Source: a bacterium (GTDB lineage: Bacteria > SZUA-79 > Acidulodesulfobacterales > Acidulodesulfobacteraceae). From it: DNA of 18,410 bases. The translations under genes were made by a program, and so were the position numbers. Under the pieces are notes generated by a model. That model made no database searches. It saw nothing but the letters and a program-made list of their open reading frames with translations, and was not told the origin of the DNA. The stretch lies in contig JAJYRF010000026.1 in assembly GCA_021794255.1 (NCBI GenBank), forward strand, positions 1-18,410. Direction: 5' to 3'. This document shows, in pieces, positions 1 to 7,483 of the stretch (position 1 is its first letter; each line of letters begins with the position of its first letter).

Positions 1-116
1 AAATTATAAATTATAAATTAAAAATTAAAAATTAAAAATTAAAAATTAAAAATTAAAAATTAAAAATTAAAAATTAAAAATTAAAAATTAAAAATTAAAA
101 ATTAAAAATTAAAAAT
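1..116. repeat. Heptamer tandem repeat upstream of alaS
   Basis: Two to three copies of AAATTAT are followed by about 14 near-perfect copies of the 7-bp unit AAAAATT, running to within 13 bases of the alaS start codon. The unit is not a multiple of three and the tract is non-coding. It leaves no room for a Shine-Dalgarno sequence and continues to the left edge of the window, so any promoter lies either outside the window or inside the repeat. Confidence 0.9.
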
Positions 117-128
117 GATCAATTTTAT

Positions 129-2801
129 ATGAAATATTTACTTTCCAATGAACTTAGAGAATTATTTATTGCTTTTTTTAAAGAGAAAGGACATAAACAT
201 ATTCCAAGTTCGTCTTTAATTCCTGCTGGCGATGATTCAATAATGTTTACCAATGCCGGAATGGTGCAATTTAAAGATTATTTTACCGGAATTGCAAAAC
301 CTTCTTTTAATAGGGCAGTAACAGTTCAGAAATGTATGCGTGCAGGCGGGAAGCATAACGACCTTGAGAATGTGGGGAAAACTACCCGGCATCACACTTT
401 TTTTGAGATGCTCGGCAATTTTTCATTCGGAGATTATTTTAAAAATGAAGCGATTGAATTTGCATGGGATTTTCTGATTAACGAACTTGAAATTGACGCT
501 CAAAAGCTTTTTGTCACCGTCCATAAGAATGATGAAGAAGGATATTTAATATGGAAGAATAAAATAAAAATAGACGAAAAAAAAATATATAAATTGGACG
601 ATGAAACTAATTTATGGCAAATGGGGGATATTGGTCCATGCGGCTATTCAAGCGAAATATTTTTTGATACCGGATTTTCAGAGCTGGGACATGGAGAATG
701 CGATGTATCTTGCGACTGCGGAAGATATTTAGAAATTTGGAATCTAGTATTTATGCAGTTTGAAAGAGATATAAACGGGAAACTTTCGAACCTGCCAAAA
801 CCTTCAATAGATACAGGCATGGGACTTGAAAGAGTGGTGAGAGTTCTTCAGAACGTCAAATCAAATTATGATTCAGATGTTTTCATGCCTTATATCAGCG
901 AAATTGAGAATATAACAGGAATAAAATATCAGAACGGAGATGATATTTACGATACTGCGGCGAGGGTCATAAGCGACCATATAAGAACATCAGTTTTTCT
1001 TTCTTCAGAGTCGATTTTTCCTTCTAACGAAGGAAGAGGATATGTTTTCAGGAGAATATTAAGAAGACTTTTTAGATATGCTTTAAAATTAAATCTTAAT
1101 ATAAATAATTTGGTTTATATCGGAAATACGGTAGTTTTAACAATGGCTTTGTTTTATCCTGAGATAAGAGAAAGTTTCGGGATATTTGAAAAAATTATAT
1201 CTGACGAATTTGAGCGTTTTAAAGGAACTTTAAATTCAGGTATAAAATTGCTTGAGGATGAAATTAGCTATCTAAAAGCTAAAAAAATAAAAATAATAAA
1301 CGGCGATTTTGTTTTTAAATTATATGATACTTATGGTTTTCCTATTGATCTGACTATAGACGCCGCAAATGAAAATAATTTTGATGTTGATTTACAGGGC
1401 TTTGAAAAATTGATGCGAAATCAGAAAAGTTATTCAAAGCAAAAAAAGGGGAAAATAGATTTTATCGGTTTAGACTTTGATTTAAATCCAACTATATTTA
1501 CAGGCTATAATAATCTTGAGGAAGAAGCCGAAATAATAGGTTTTTTAGATGAAGAAGGCAATTTATTAAATAATCCGGAAAATAATGCAACCGGATTTAT
1601 AATTTCCGATAAAACTCCTTTTTATGCCGAAAGCGGCGGGCAGAAAGGAGATGAAGGGATAATAGAATGGCAATCCGGTGATTTTAAAGTTGACAAAACC
1701 ATTAAAACAAAATTAGGCATATTTTTACATCACGGCAGAATAATAGGGCAGCTAAATATATCAAGGATTAGCAGCCCCGATTCCAATTATATGCAAATTA
1801 AAGCTTTTTTTAAAGTGAACCAAAAATTAAGGCATATGACGGAATCAAACCACAGCGCCACTCATCTTTTACATAGCGCCTTAAGAGATGTTCTCGGCGA
1901 TGCTTCCTCGCAGCAGGGTTCTTATGTGGATTCGGAGAAACTAAGATTTGATTTTAATTATCCTAAACCTTTAACGGATGAAGAAATCCGTAAAATAGAA
2001 ACGATAGTGAATGATTTTATATTTTCAAATTATACGGTGCAAATTGAAGAAACAGAAATGGAAGCAGCTTTGAATTCAGGAGCTTTACATTTTTTTGATG
2101 AAAAATACGGAGATAAAGTAAGGATTGTCAATATAGGAGATGTTTCAAGAGAATTTTGCGGAGGAACACATATTGAAAGAACGGGTTCAATAGGTTTTTT
2201 TAAAATAATATCCGAATCTTCCGTTGCTTCAGGCATAAGAAGAATAGAAGCAGTTACTGGCTATAACTATCTCAATGCGGTTTACATTCAGGAAGACAAT
2301 TTAAATAATATAATAGTTCTTTTGAATTCAAACAGAGCCGATATTTACAATAAAATAATAAAACTTTATTATGATTATGAATTTATAGAAAAAGAAAACA
2401 AAGAGCTTAAGTATAGCAATTTTATGCTTAAAGCAGGGGAATTAAACAAAGAATTTAAAAAAATAGGAAATTATTCGTACTTAATAAAAAAATTAGACAG
2501 TTTTACTCCCGATGAACTCAAAGATTTAGCGAATATTGTAAAATCAAAACATAATTCAAGTGCGGACGGCGATAATTTTATTATTATATTCGGGTCTTTT
2601 TATCAAAATGAAAAAATAATTTATATCGCCATCACCGAAGGCTCTATAGATGCTGCTAAAATAATAAAATTAATTTCAGAAGAACTTGGGGGGAAAGGCG
2701 GAGGCAAAAAAGATTTTGCTCAAGGCGGAACGTCTAATTTGTCTAAATACGAAGAATTTGAGACAACTGCCGAAAAGATTATAAAAAATTATTTGAAATA
2801 A
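129..2801 (+). CDS. alaS: Alanyl-tRNA synthetase
   Basis: AlaRS charges tRNA-Ala with alanine and edits mischarged Ser/Gly in the cytoplasm. At 890 residues it has the usual full length. The N-terminal class II core begins with ELRELFIAFFKEKGH and SLIPAGDDSIMFTNAGM; CDCGRYLEIWNLVFMQF is the conserved mid-core block. The editing domain carries the zinc-binding HSATHLLH motif and the partner CGGTHIERTG. The C-terminal DHHA1 domain ends in the glycine-rich GGKGGGKKDFAQGG. The start at ATG 129 fits the family N-terminus. It has no Shine-Dalgarno sequence and is preceded by a tandem repeat. A six-codon ORF starting at 115 ends in TGA overlapping the alaS ATG, possibly by chance. Confidence 0.97.
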   Translation: MKYLLSNELRELFIAFFKEKGHKHIPSSSLIPAGDDSIMFTNAGMVQFKDYFTGIAKPSFNRAVTVQKCMRAGGKHNDLENVGKTTRHHTFFEMLGNFSFGDYFKNEAIEFAWDFLINELEIDAQKLFVTVHKNDEEGYLIWKNKIKIDEKKIYKLDDETNLWQMGDIGPCGYSSEIFFDTGFSELGHGECDVSCDCGRYLEIWNLVFMQFERDINGKLSNLPKPSIDTGMGLERVVRVLQNVKSNYDSDVFMPYISEIENITGIKYQNGDDIYDTAARVISDHIRTSVFLSSESIFPSNEGRGYVFRRILRRLFRYALKLNLNINNLVYIGNTVVLTMALFYPEIRESFGIFEKIISDEFERFKGTLNSGIKLLEDEISYLKAKKIKIINGDFVFKLYDTYGFPIDLTIDAANENNFDVDLQGFEKLMRNQKSYSKQKKGKIDFIGLDFDLNPTIFTGYNNLEEEAEIIGFLDEEGNLLNNPENNATGFIISDKTPFYAESGGQKGDEGIIEWQSGDFKVDKTIKTKLGIFLHHGRIIGQLNISRISSPDSNYMQIKAFFKVNQKLRHMTESNHSATHLLHSALRDVLGDASSQQGSYVDSEKLRFDFNYPKPLTDEEIRKIETIVNDFIFSNYTVQIEETEMEAALNSGALHFFDEKYGDKVRIVNIGDVSREFCGGTHIERTGSIGFFKIISESSVASGIRRIEAVTGYNYLNAVYIQEDNLNNIIVLLNSNRADIYNKIIKLYYDYEFIEKENKELKYSNFMLKAGELNKEFKKIGNYSYLIKKLDSFTPDELKDLANIVKSKHNSSADGDNFIIIFGSFYQNEKIIYIAITEGSIDAAKIIKLISEELGGKGGGKKDFAQGGTSNLSKYEEFETTAEKIIKNYLK

Positions 2802-3079
2802 ATATTTAAATTTTAACAATAAACATATATAATAAACATAATAATATATTAATTAAATAATTAAAAAAATTATTAAATCTCTTTAATCTCTTTAGATGTA
2901 TTACTTTTTAATATAATTAATATAATAATAAATAAACAATATGCAATCAATATTATAATAATGTACTAAATATATATTATATTTAGTATTTGCAAATTTA
3001 CAATATATTATTTTATATTTATCTGTTATTATATATCTGTTATTATATTATTAATATTATTTAGCAATACGCATTAGAT
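2802..3079. other. AT-rich intergenic region with an 11-bp hairpin
   Basis: No coding potential is seen. At 2964-2988 there is a perfect inverted repeat, TACTAAATATA / TATATTTAGTA, with a 3-base loop. It could end the alaS transcript, but only a weak T run follows, so it could equally be an operator or a chance AT palindrome. A short direct repeat, ATCTGTTATTATAT, occurs twice near 3020-3050. No convincing -35/-10 pair is visible. Confidence 0.5.
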
Positions 3080-3313
3080 ATGAAAATTATTAGAATATTC
3101 GGACGTGCCGATTCAAAAAAATGTAATGAAGCTATACGCAGATTAATTCTTAAAAGAATAAATTTTAAACTGCACAATATAGAAACTGATAAAGATGCTT
3201 ATAATGAATTTTTAAGAATTGCAGGATGTAATGCGGAAATACCTTTTATTACAGATGAAAATAATTATAATATAAAATTGGACGACTTAAAATTTAATGA
3301 AGCTATTTTTTAA
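3080..3313 (+). CDS. Glutaredoxin-like protein lacking the catalytic Cys
   Basis: This 77-residue protein has the size and fold signature of a small glutaredoxin: a beta strand (KIIRIFG), the active-site loop GRADSKKCNEA, and the cis-proline segment AEIPFITD (Pro55). Glutaredoxins normally have CxxC, or Cys at the first position. Here the first position is Ser12 and only the resolving-position Cys15 remains, so classical thiol-disulfide exchange looks impaired. Cys50, just before the cis-Pro segment, could conceivably substitute. The ATG at 3080 has no Shine-Dalgarno sequence. The last 17 bases overlap the start of the following lipoprotein gene in another frame, which implies co-translation. 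Substrate and role are unknown; arsenate-reductase-like or NrdH-like relatives are alternatives. Confidence 0.65.
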   Translation: MKIIRIFGRADSKKCNEAIRRLILKRINFKLHNIETDKDAYNEFLRIAGCNAEIPFITDENNYNIKLDDLKFNEAIF

Positions 3314-4088
3314 AATATTTGCAGTATTGCTTATTGTTTCCGTTTCATATTTTTTAACGGGGTGTGCTTACAATAATATTAAAGAAAAAGTTGTACCTAT
3401 ACATAAACACATTTTTTTTCCTGAAAAAATAGTTATAAAAAAAGTAATCAAAAATTATAGCGGATTTAAAAATATTTCAGGAAGAGCAAGGATGATATAT
3501 TATTATAACGGAATTTCTTACGAAGAATCAGGATTTTATAAATATTTAAAAGGAAAATGCCTTAAATTTATAATTATGGGTATATATGGGAATATTGCTT
3601 TTTCAGCTAATATTAACAATGCTGGAGCAATTTTTACCAATACGCACAGGACTAAAGAAAATCCGAATTATACAATACAGATATTGTTTAATAAAAAATA
3701 TAAAATTAAAAGCGTTAATTCTTATAAGAGAATATTTAAGTCAGTCAGAGTACTGCTTAACTTAGAAGATACCGATAAAATAAATAAATCCGATATTTTT
3801 TATAATACTGAAAGCGGATATTTTTTTGAATATAAACCGGCAAATATTTTACAAACAAAAGAAAAATATTATTATATATACGTTAACAGCAAATTTTTTA
3901 TATATAAAATTTCATACATAAAAAATAAAAAATTTATTGAAACAATAAAATTTAGTAAATATATAAAAAAAAGCGGAATTTACCTTCCGTTAAAAATTAG
4001 TATTGACGATTATGTATATAATGTTAAAATAATTATCAGACTTTCAAAAGGAAGTAAATTAACTTTAAATAAAACTTTTAAAAATTAA
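3297..4088 (+). CDS. Predicted outer-membrane lipoprotein (LolB/DUF4292-like)
   Basis: The N-terminus is a lipoprotein signal: MKLFFK, a hydrophobic stretch, then the lipobox FLTGC with lipidation at Cys23. The mature part (about 240 residues) is rich in beta-strand-like alternation. It opens with a segment resembling the LolB/DUF4292 fold (FKNISGRARMIYYYNG...EESGFYKYLKGKCLKFIIMGIYG), and its C-terminal half also looks like beta-sheet. These families are periplasmic lipid- or lipoprotein-handling proteins, and the next gene, bamD, supports an outer-membrane assembly context. The family assignment rests on pattern only. The start overlaps the glutaredoxin-like gene by 17 bases and has no Shine-Dalgarno sequence, so translational coupling is likely. 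It is very rich in Lys, Ile, Tyr and Asn, like its neighbours. Confidence 0.7.
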   Translation: MKLFFKIFAVLLIVSVSYFLTGCAYNNIKEKVVPIHKHIFFPEKIVIKKVIKNYSGFKNISGRARMIYYYNGISYEESGFYKYLKGKCLKFIIMGIYGNIAFSANINNAGAIFTNTHRTKENPNYTIQILFNKKYKIKSVNSYKRIFKSVRVLLNLEDTDKINKSDIFYNTESGYFFEYKPANILQTKEKYYYIYVNSKFFIYKISYIKNKKFIETIKFSKYIKKSGIYLPLKISIDDYVYNVKIIIRLSKGSKLTLNKTFKN

Positions 4089-4316
4089 TTAATTAGATAA
4101 AATTAATTAAATAATTAATTAGATAAAATTAATTAAATAATTAATTAGATAATTAAATAATAAATTAAATTAATAAATTAAATTAATAAATTAAATTAAT
4201 AAATTAAATTAATAAATTAAATTAATAAATTAAATTAATAAATTAAATTAATTAAATAATTAATTAGATAATTAAATAATAAATTAAATTAAATTAAATT
4301 AATAAATTAAATTAAT
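4083..4316. repeat. Complex AT tandem-repeat array upstream of bamD
   Basis: The gap opens with copies of a roughly 27-bp unit containing AATTAATTAGATAAAATTAA. It then has about seven tandem copies of the 13-mer AATAAATTAAATT (about 4158-4250) and returns to the ATTAGATAATTAAATAAT motif. It is almost wholly A/T. It ends 17 bases before the bamD start and contains no Shine-Dalgarno sequence. Confidence 0.85.
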
Positions 4317-4333
4317 AAGCAAATAATGAATTT

Positions 4334-5077
4334 ATGAAAAAATTAAACATCATATTTCTTTTTACCCTATTTATTTCTATTTTCTCTTTTTCTTTACTGC
4401 TTTCAGGGTGCGCTTCCAAAAACACTAAAAAGATATTACCACCGCAGGTTTATTATAAAAAAGCTTTATATGAAGCTAAAAATAAAAATTATTCGGCAGC
4501 GGCGAAAAATATGAAATCTCTTATAACTAATTATCCGTCATACCGCAATACAAGAAAAGCAGAATTGAAATTAGGCGATATTTATTATCTTGCAGGAAAA
4601 TATATTGAAGCGGGAGGAGCATATACCGATTTTTTAGTTCTCCATCCGCGTTCAAAAGAAGTCCCGTTTGCAATGTTTTATATAGGTATGTCCTATTTTA
4701 AAAGAATTATGGCTGTCGGAAGATCTCAGAATCAAACAAAGAAAGCTAAAGCTGAATTTGAAAAACTTATTTCCGAATATCCTTCAAGTAAATTTGCAAA
4801 AAAAGCATTGAAACTAATAAAAATTATTAATATACATCTTTCAAAAAATACATTTTTTACCGGATTATATTACTTTAATGCAGGAATGTGGAAACAGGCG
4901 GCTTATATGTTTAAAATTGTTTATAAGCAATATAAAGGATTGCCTATAATTCCTAAAGATTTATATTATATTTATATATGCTATAATAATTTAAATAATA
5001 AAATAAAAGCAGATAAATATAAAAGTATTCTTTTATCTAATTTTTTTAAAAGTATATATGCGAAAAAAATAGCATAA
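4334..5077 (+). CDS. bamD: Outer-membrane assembly lipoprotein BamD
   Basis: BamD is the TPR lipoprotein of the BAM complex that inserts beta-barrel proteins into the outer membrane. The signal sequence is long and hydrophobic and ends in the lipobox LLSGC (lipidation at Cys26). Mature TPR-like repeats follow: YYKKALYEAKNKNYSAAAKNMKS, the family-typical LITNYPSYRNTRKAELKLGDIYY and LVLHPRSKEVPFAMFYIGMSYF, then the inter-repeat segment LISEYPSSKFAKKA with a helical C-terminus. The length of 247 residues is normal. Start at ATG 4334 after a tandem repeat, with no Shine-Dalgarno sequence. Downstream lies a separate promoter, so bamD probably ends its transcript. Confidence 0.88.
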   Translation: MKKLNIIFLFTLFISIFSFSLLLSGCASKNTKKILPPQVYYKKALYEAKNKNYSAAAKNMKSLITNYPSYRNTRKAELKLGDIYYLAGKYIEAGGAYTDFLVLHPRSKEVPFAMFYIGMSYFKRIMAVGRSQNQTKKAKAEFEKLISEYPSSKFAKKALKLIKIINIHLSKNTFFTGLYYFNAGMWKQAAYMFKIVYKQYKGLPIIPKDLYYIYICYNNLNNKIKADKYKSILLSNFFKSIYAKKIA

Positions 5078-5094
5078 ACGGCTGTAAATCATCC

Positions 5095-5124
5095 TTGACA
5101 ATTTATACTAAATTATGTAATAAT
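5095..5124 (+). promoter_or_regulatory. Sigma-70 type promoter for the infC operon
   Basis: TTGACA at 5095-5100 is a perfect -35. AATAAT at 5119-5124, preceded by TG at 5116-5117 (an extended -10), gives an 18-base spacer; TAATAA at 5118 would give 17. It lies just after bamD and about 260 bases before the infC start, leaving a long leader. Confidence 0.65.
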
Positions 5125-5385
5125 TCTTAGATTAAATTTATATTATATTTATATATTAATATTAATAAACATAATTTACTTAGTTTATTTATTTACTTAG
5201 TTTATTTATTTATTTATTTATATTTATTTATTTATATTTATTTATTTATTTATTTAATAGATGTGTAGTAATTTGTACTTGCAATTTTGTTAATAAATAA
5301 AATTAATTACTTTGTTTAGGCAATATAATTTATATATTGCCTAATAAATCAATAATTATTAAAATTAGAAGCGAGGGATATTAAT
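5125..5385 (+). promoter_or_regulatory. Long infC leader with a tetranucleotide repeat and hairpin
   Basis: The inferred 5' UTR contains a run of TTTA/TTTAT units at 5174-5257. It then has a perfect 12-bp stem, TTAGGCAATATA (5316-5327) with TATATTGCCTAA (5333-5344), closed by a 5-base loop, 41 bases ahead of the infC start. No T run follows, so it is not an obvious terminator. Leaders of infC-rpmI-rplT operons are commonly regulated, by L20 or by attenuation. This hairpin is the only clear candidate element here; its function is inferred. Confidence 0.55.
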
Positions 5386-5388
5386 ATC
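5373..5388 (+). promoter_or_regulatory. infC Shine-Dalgarno and AUC start codon
   Basis: GAGGG at 5373-5377 is followed after 8 bases by ATC (5386-5388), an ideal spacing. The in-frame ATT at 5380 is only 2 bases from the GAGGG. No ATG or GTG occurs in frame between the upstream stop (5353-5355) and residue 29. Confidence 0.75.
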
Positions 5389-5934
5389 CAAAAAAAATTT
5401 GATATAAATGAAGAAATTAAAGCTAAAGAAGTTCGTGTAGTCACGGATGAGGGCGGACAGTTAGGCATAATGAATTTAGCCGATGCTATCAAACTTGCCA
5501 AAGAAAAATCTTTAGATCTGGTTGAGGTTTCAAAAAATGCAACTCCTCCGGTTTGCCGTATAATGGATTACGGAAAATTTAAATATGAGCAAAATAAAAA
5601 AGACCAGTTGGCTAAGAAAAAGCAAGTTATTATTCATACTAAAGAAATAAAATTCAGACCTAATACCGATGACCACGATTATAACTTTAAATTAAAAAAT
5701 ATTATTTCTTTTCTTAAAGAAGGAAATAAAGTTAAACTTACTATTTCATTTAAAGGCAGGGAGATAATTCATACTGAGCTTGGCGTGAAAGTGCTGCAAA
5801 GGGTTATTGAAGACATTAAAGATGTAGGAGTTCCCGAGTCTTCTATTAAACCGGACGCAAAAAAAACGTTCAGCGCAATAGTTATTCCTGTTAAGAACCC
5901 ATCGCCGCGCTCTCAGGCTAAGGTGCCTGAATAA
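5386..5934 (+). CDS. infC: Translation initiation factor IF-3
   Basis: IF3 binds the 30S subunit, prevents premature 50S joining and discriminates against non-canonical start codons. Homology to IF3 (FDINEEIKAKEVRVV, then QLGIMNLADAIKLA) extends 28 residues upstream of the first ATG at 5470, so the real start is the AUC at 5386 (AUU 5380 is the alternative). This gives 182 residues, the usual length. The N-domain contains PPVCRIMDYGKFKYEQ; the linker and C-domain contain KEIKFRPNTDDHDY and ISFKGREI. Non-AUG starts let IF3 repress its own translation in E. coli, and the same loop is plausible here. It is followed 29 bases later by rpmI and is one of few genes here with a clear Shine-Dalgarno sequence. 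Confidence 0.93.
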   Translation: MQKKFDINEEIKAKEVRVVTDEGGQLGIMNLADAIKLAKEKSLDLVEVSKNATPPVCRIMDYGKFKYEQNKKDQLAKKKQVIIHTKEIKFRPNTDDHDYNFKLKNIISFLKEGNKVKLTISFKGREIIHTELGVKVLQRVIEDIKDVGVPESSIKPDAKKTFSAIVIPVKNPSPRSQAKVPE

Positions 5935-5963
5935 TGATAATAATATAATATAGGGGATATAAT

Positions 5964-6167
5964 ATGAAAAAAATAAAAATTAAAACCAGCAAAGGAGCAA
6001 AAAAAAGATTTAAAATTACTGGTACGGGAAAAGTAATGCATTACAAAGCCGGCAAAAGCCATATATTAACCTCAAAAGTTCATAAAAGAAAAAAAAGATT
6101 GGTTAAACAAGGAGTTGTAAATGCTGTAGATTCTTTAAATATAAAGAAATTAATACCTTATTTATAA
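5964..6167 (+). CDS. rpmI: Large ribosomal subunit protein bL35
   Basis: A 67-residue, strongly basic protein with the L35 signature: [19 protein letters not shown] at the N-terminus, then [19 protein letters not shown] and a short C-terminal helix ending IKKLIPYL. Length and order (infC-rpmI-rplT) are canonical. The start is well set by AGGGG at 5952-5956, seven bases before the ATG. Expression probably comes from the promoter upstream of infC. Confidence 0.95.
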   Translation: MKKIKIKTSKGAKKRFKITGTGKVMHYKAGKSHILTSKVHKRKKRLVKQGVVNAVDSLNIKKLIPYL

Positions 6168-6503
6168 TTTGTTATTTATTTTTTATTGTATTTAATTTAT
6201 ATAAATGAATAGCTAAAAAAATATTAAACTAAATTTAAAAAAATAAAACAAAGGAGGCGTCAAAATAAAATATTTTATTAACAGTATATTAATTTTAATT
6301 TGAATGCGGAAAAATTTTGTATGAATTTTACATATTATTATATATTGCAATCTATATGTTATGATATATATATTATATTGTAATTTAATTGTTTAATTTA
6401 TATATAGTATTTTCATAATATGCTTTAAGCAGTATATTTAAATGTTCTATTCAAAATATTATTTATTATATATTGTCAAAAAATTTTATTTTACGATTGA
6501 ATA
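6168..6503. other. rpmI-rplT gap with an orphan Shine-Dalgarno
   Basis: This 336-base spacer is unusual, because rpmI and rplT are normally almost contiguous. It is AT-rich with no long ORF. At 6251-6257 sits a perfect AAGGAGG. Seven bases later an ATA codon (6265) opens a 12-codon frame closed by TGA at 6301-6303; no ATG, GTG or TTG is at that spacing. The remainder (6304-6503) is AT-rich sequence with several TATA-like strings but no convincing promoter. rplT itself has no Shine-Dalgarno sequence. Confidence 0.6.
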
Positions 6504-6860
6504 ATGCCGAGAGTTAAAAGAGGAATATCCGTAAGAAAAAGACACAAAAAAGTATTAAAACAGGCAAAAGGCTACTACGGAGCCAGACATAGGCTTTTTA
6601 AAACTGCACAAGAGGCTGTGGATAAAGCTTTAAAATATTCATATAGAGACAGGAAAGTTAAAAAAAGACAGTTCAGGGCATTATGGATTGTTCGAATTAA
6701 TTCTGAATGCAGAAAAAACGGGCTTTCTTATTCTGTTTTTATGAATATGTTAAAAAAAAACAATATATTATTAAACAGAAAGATTTTGTCAGAACTTGCG
6801 CTGTCTGACCCTGCTGCATTTTCAGAAATAGTTAAAACGGCTGCTGCCCAAGCTGTATGA
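6504..6860 (+). CDS. rplT: Large ribosomal subunit protein bL20
   Basis: bL20 is an early 50S assembly protein that binds 23S rRNA and in many bacteria represses its own operon by binding the leader mRNA. The 118-residue length and the sequence are canonical: [63 protein letters not shown], then the helical C-terminus [20 protein letters not shown]. It starts at ATG 6504 with no recognisable Shine-Dalgarno sequence. An orphan AAGGAGG lies 247 bases upstream. In related genomes pheS and pheT follow rplT; here they are missing. Confidence 0.96.
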   Translation: MPRVKRGISVRKRHKKVLKQAKGYYGARHRLFKTAQEAVDKALKYSYRDRKVKKRQFRALWIVRINSECRKNGLSYSVFMNMLKKNNILLNRKILSELALSDPAAFSEIVKTAAAQAV

Positions 6861-7183
6861 TTTCTTATGATATTTAATTTATATTTTTGCTTATAATTAA
6901 TTTTAATTAATATTTTAATTAATATAAAGTTATTTTTTGCTTTGTGTTATAGCGTAAGTGTTTTAAATAGTTATTTTTTAATATGTAATTGTTATTGCGC
7001 CACATTAAAATATAAATGTTATGAAAATTTAATTTTCAATTAAAATATACAATTTAATAATTTAATAATTTAATAATTTAATAATTTAATAATTTAATAA
7101 TTTAATAATTTAATAATTTAATAATTTAATAATTTAATAATTTAATAATTTAATAATAAATTTATCTAAAAATTAAAATAAAA
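6861..7183. other. rplT-ihfA gap where pheST would be expected
   Basis: No coding sequence and no recognisable pheS or pheT remnant is seen in these 323 bases. The left part is plain AT-rich sequence. The right part is the 8-bp tandem array described separately. A short GC-richer patch, TTGCGCCACA, lies near 6995. No clear terminator or promoter. Confidence 0.6.
7053..7156. repeat. Octamer tandem repeat (TTTAATAA) x13 upstream of ihfA
   Basis: Thirteen perfect copies of TTTAATAA end 27 bases before the ihfA start codon. The perfection of all copies indicates recent expansion by slippage. A change of one unit would alter promoter or leader length by 8 bp. Confidence 0.93.
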
Positions 7184-7483
7184 ATGTCTTTAACAAAATC
7201 TGATATTTCTTCAAAAGTTCATGAAAAAGTTGGAATTTCGCATAACGATTCGCTTAAATATGTAAATTTATTTTTCGAGACTGTAAAATATGAAGCCGAG
7301 AAAACCGAATTATTAAAATTTTCAGGTTTTGGTAATTTTGTCGTTAAAGAAAAATCAAAAAGAAAAGGCAGAAATCCTCAAAACGGCGAAGTAATGTATA
7401 TTTGCGGAAGAAAGGTTTTTAAATTTAAACCTTCTAATGTATTAAAAAGCAAAGTAAACAAACAAAATGGATTGGAAGGATGA
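7184..7483 (+). CDS. ihfA: Integration host factor subunit alpha
   Basis: IHF alpha is a DNA-bending nucleoid protein that works as a heterodimer with IHF beta. The 99-residue protein aligns along its length with the family: LTKSDISSKVHEKVGISHNDS, LKFSGFGNFVVKEK, the arm-tip motif GRNPQNGE with the DNA-intercalating Pro65, and RKVFKFKPSNVLKSKV. HU is the alternative, but the N-terminal LTK, SGFGNF and the position next to a MerR gene and the rplT block favour ihfA. Start at ATG 7184, with no Shine-Dalgarno sequence, behind an octamer tandem repeat. Its 3' end overlaps merR by 17 bases, so the two are probably translated together. Confidence 0.9.
   Translation: MSLTKSDISSKVHEKVGISHNDSLKYVNLFFETVKYEAEKTELLKFSGFGNFVVKEKSKRKGRNPQNGEVMYICGRKVFKFKPSNVLKSKVNKQNGLEG

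Noticed and set aside
2030..2236. Minus-strand ORF inside alaS
   Set aside because: It lies over the conserved C-terminal part of the AlaRS editing domain and has no recognisable features.
5470..5934. infC starting at the first ATG
   Set aside because: This would remove 28 conserved residues of the IF3 N-domain and ignore the GAGGG at the right distance from ATC 5386.
6304..6503. Promoter for rplT among TATA-like strings
   Set aside because: Many AT-rich hexamers resemble -10 boxes here, but none has a good -35 at proper spacing, so no call is justified.
7053..7156. Possible CRISPR array
   Set aside because: The octamer units are contiguous with no spacers; this is a simple tandem repeat, as are the other arrays in the window.
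7480..7482. ATG overlapping the ihfA stop (GGAAGGATGA) as the merR start
   Set aside because: It is out of frame with the MerR winged-helix sequence, which requires the start at 7467.
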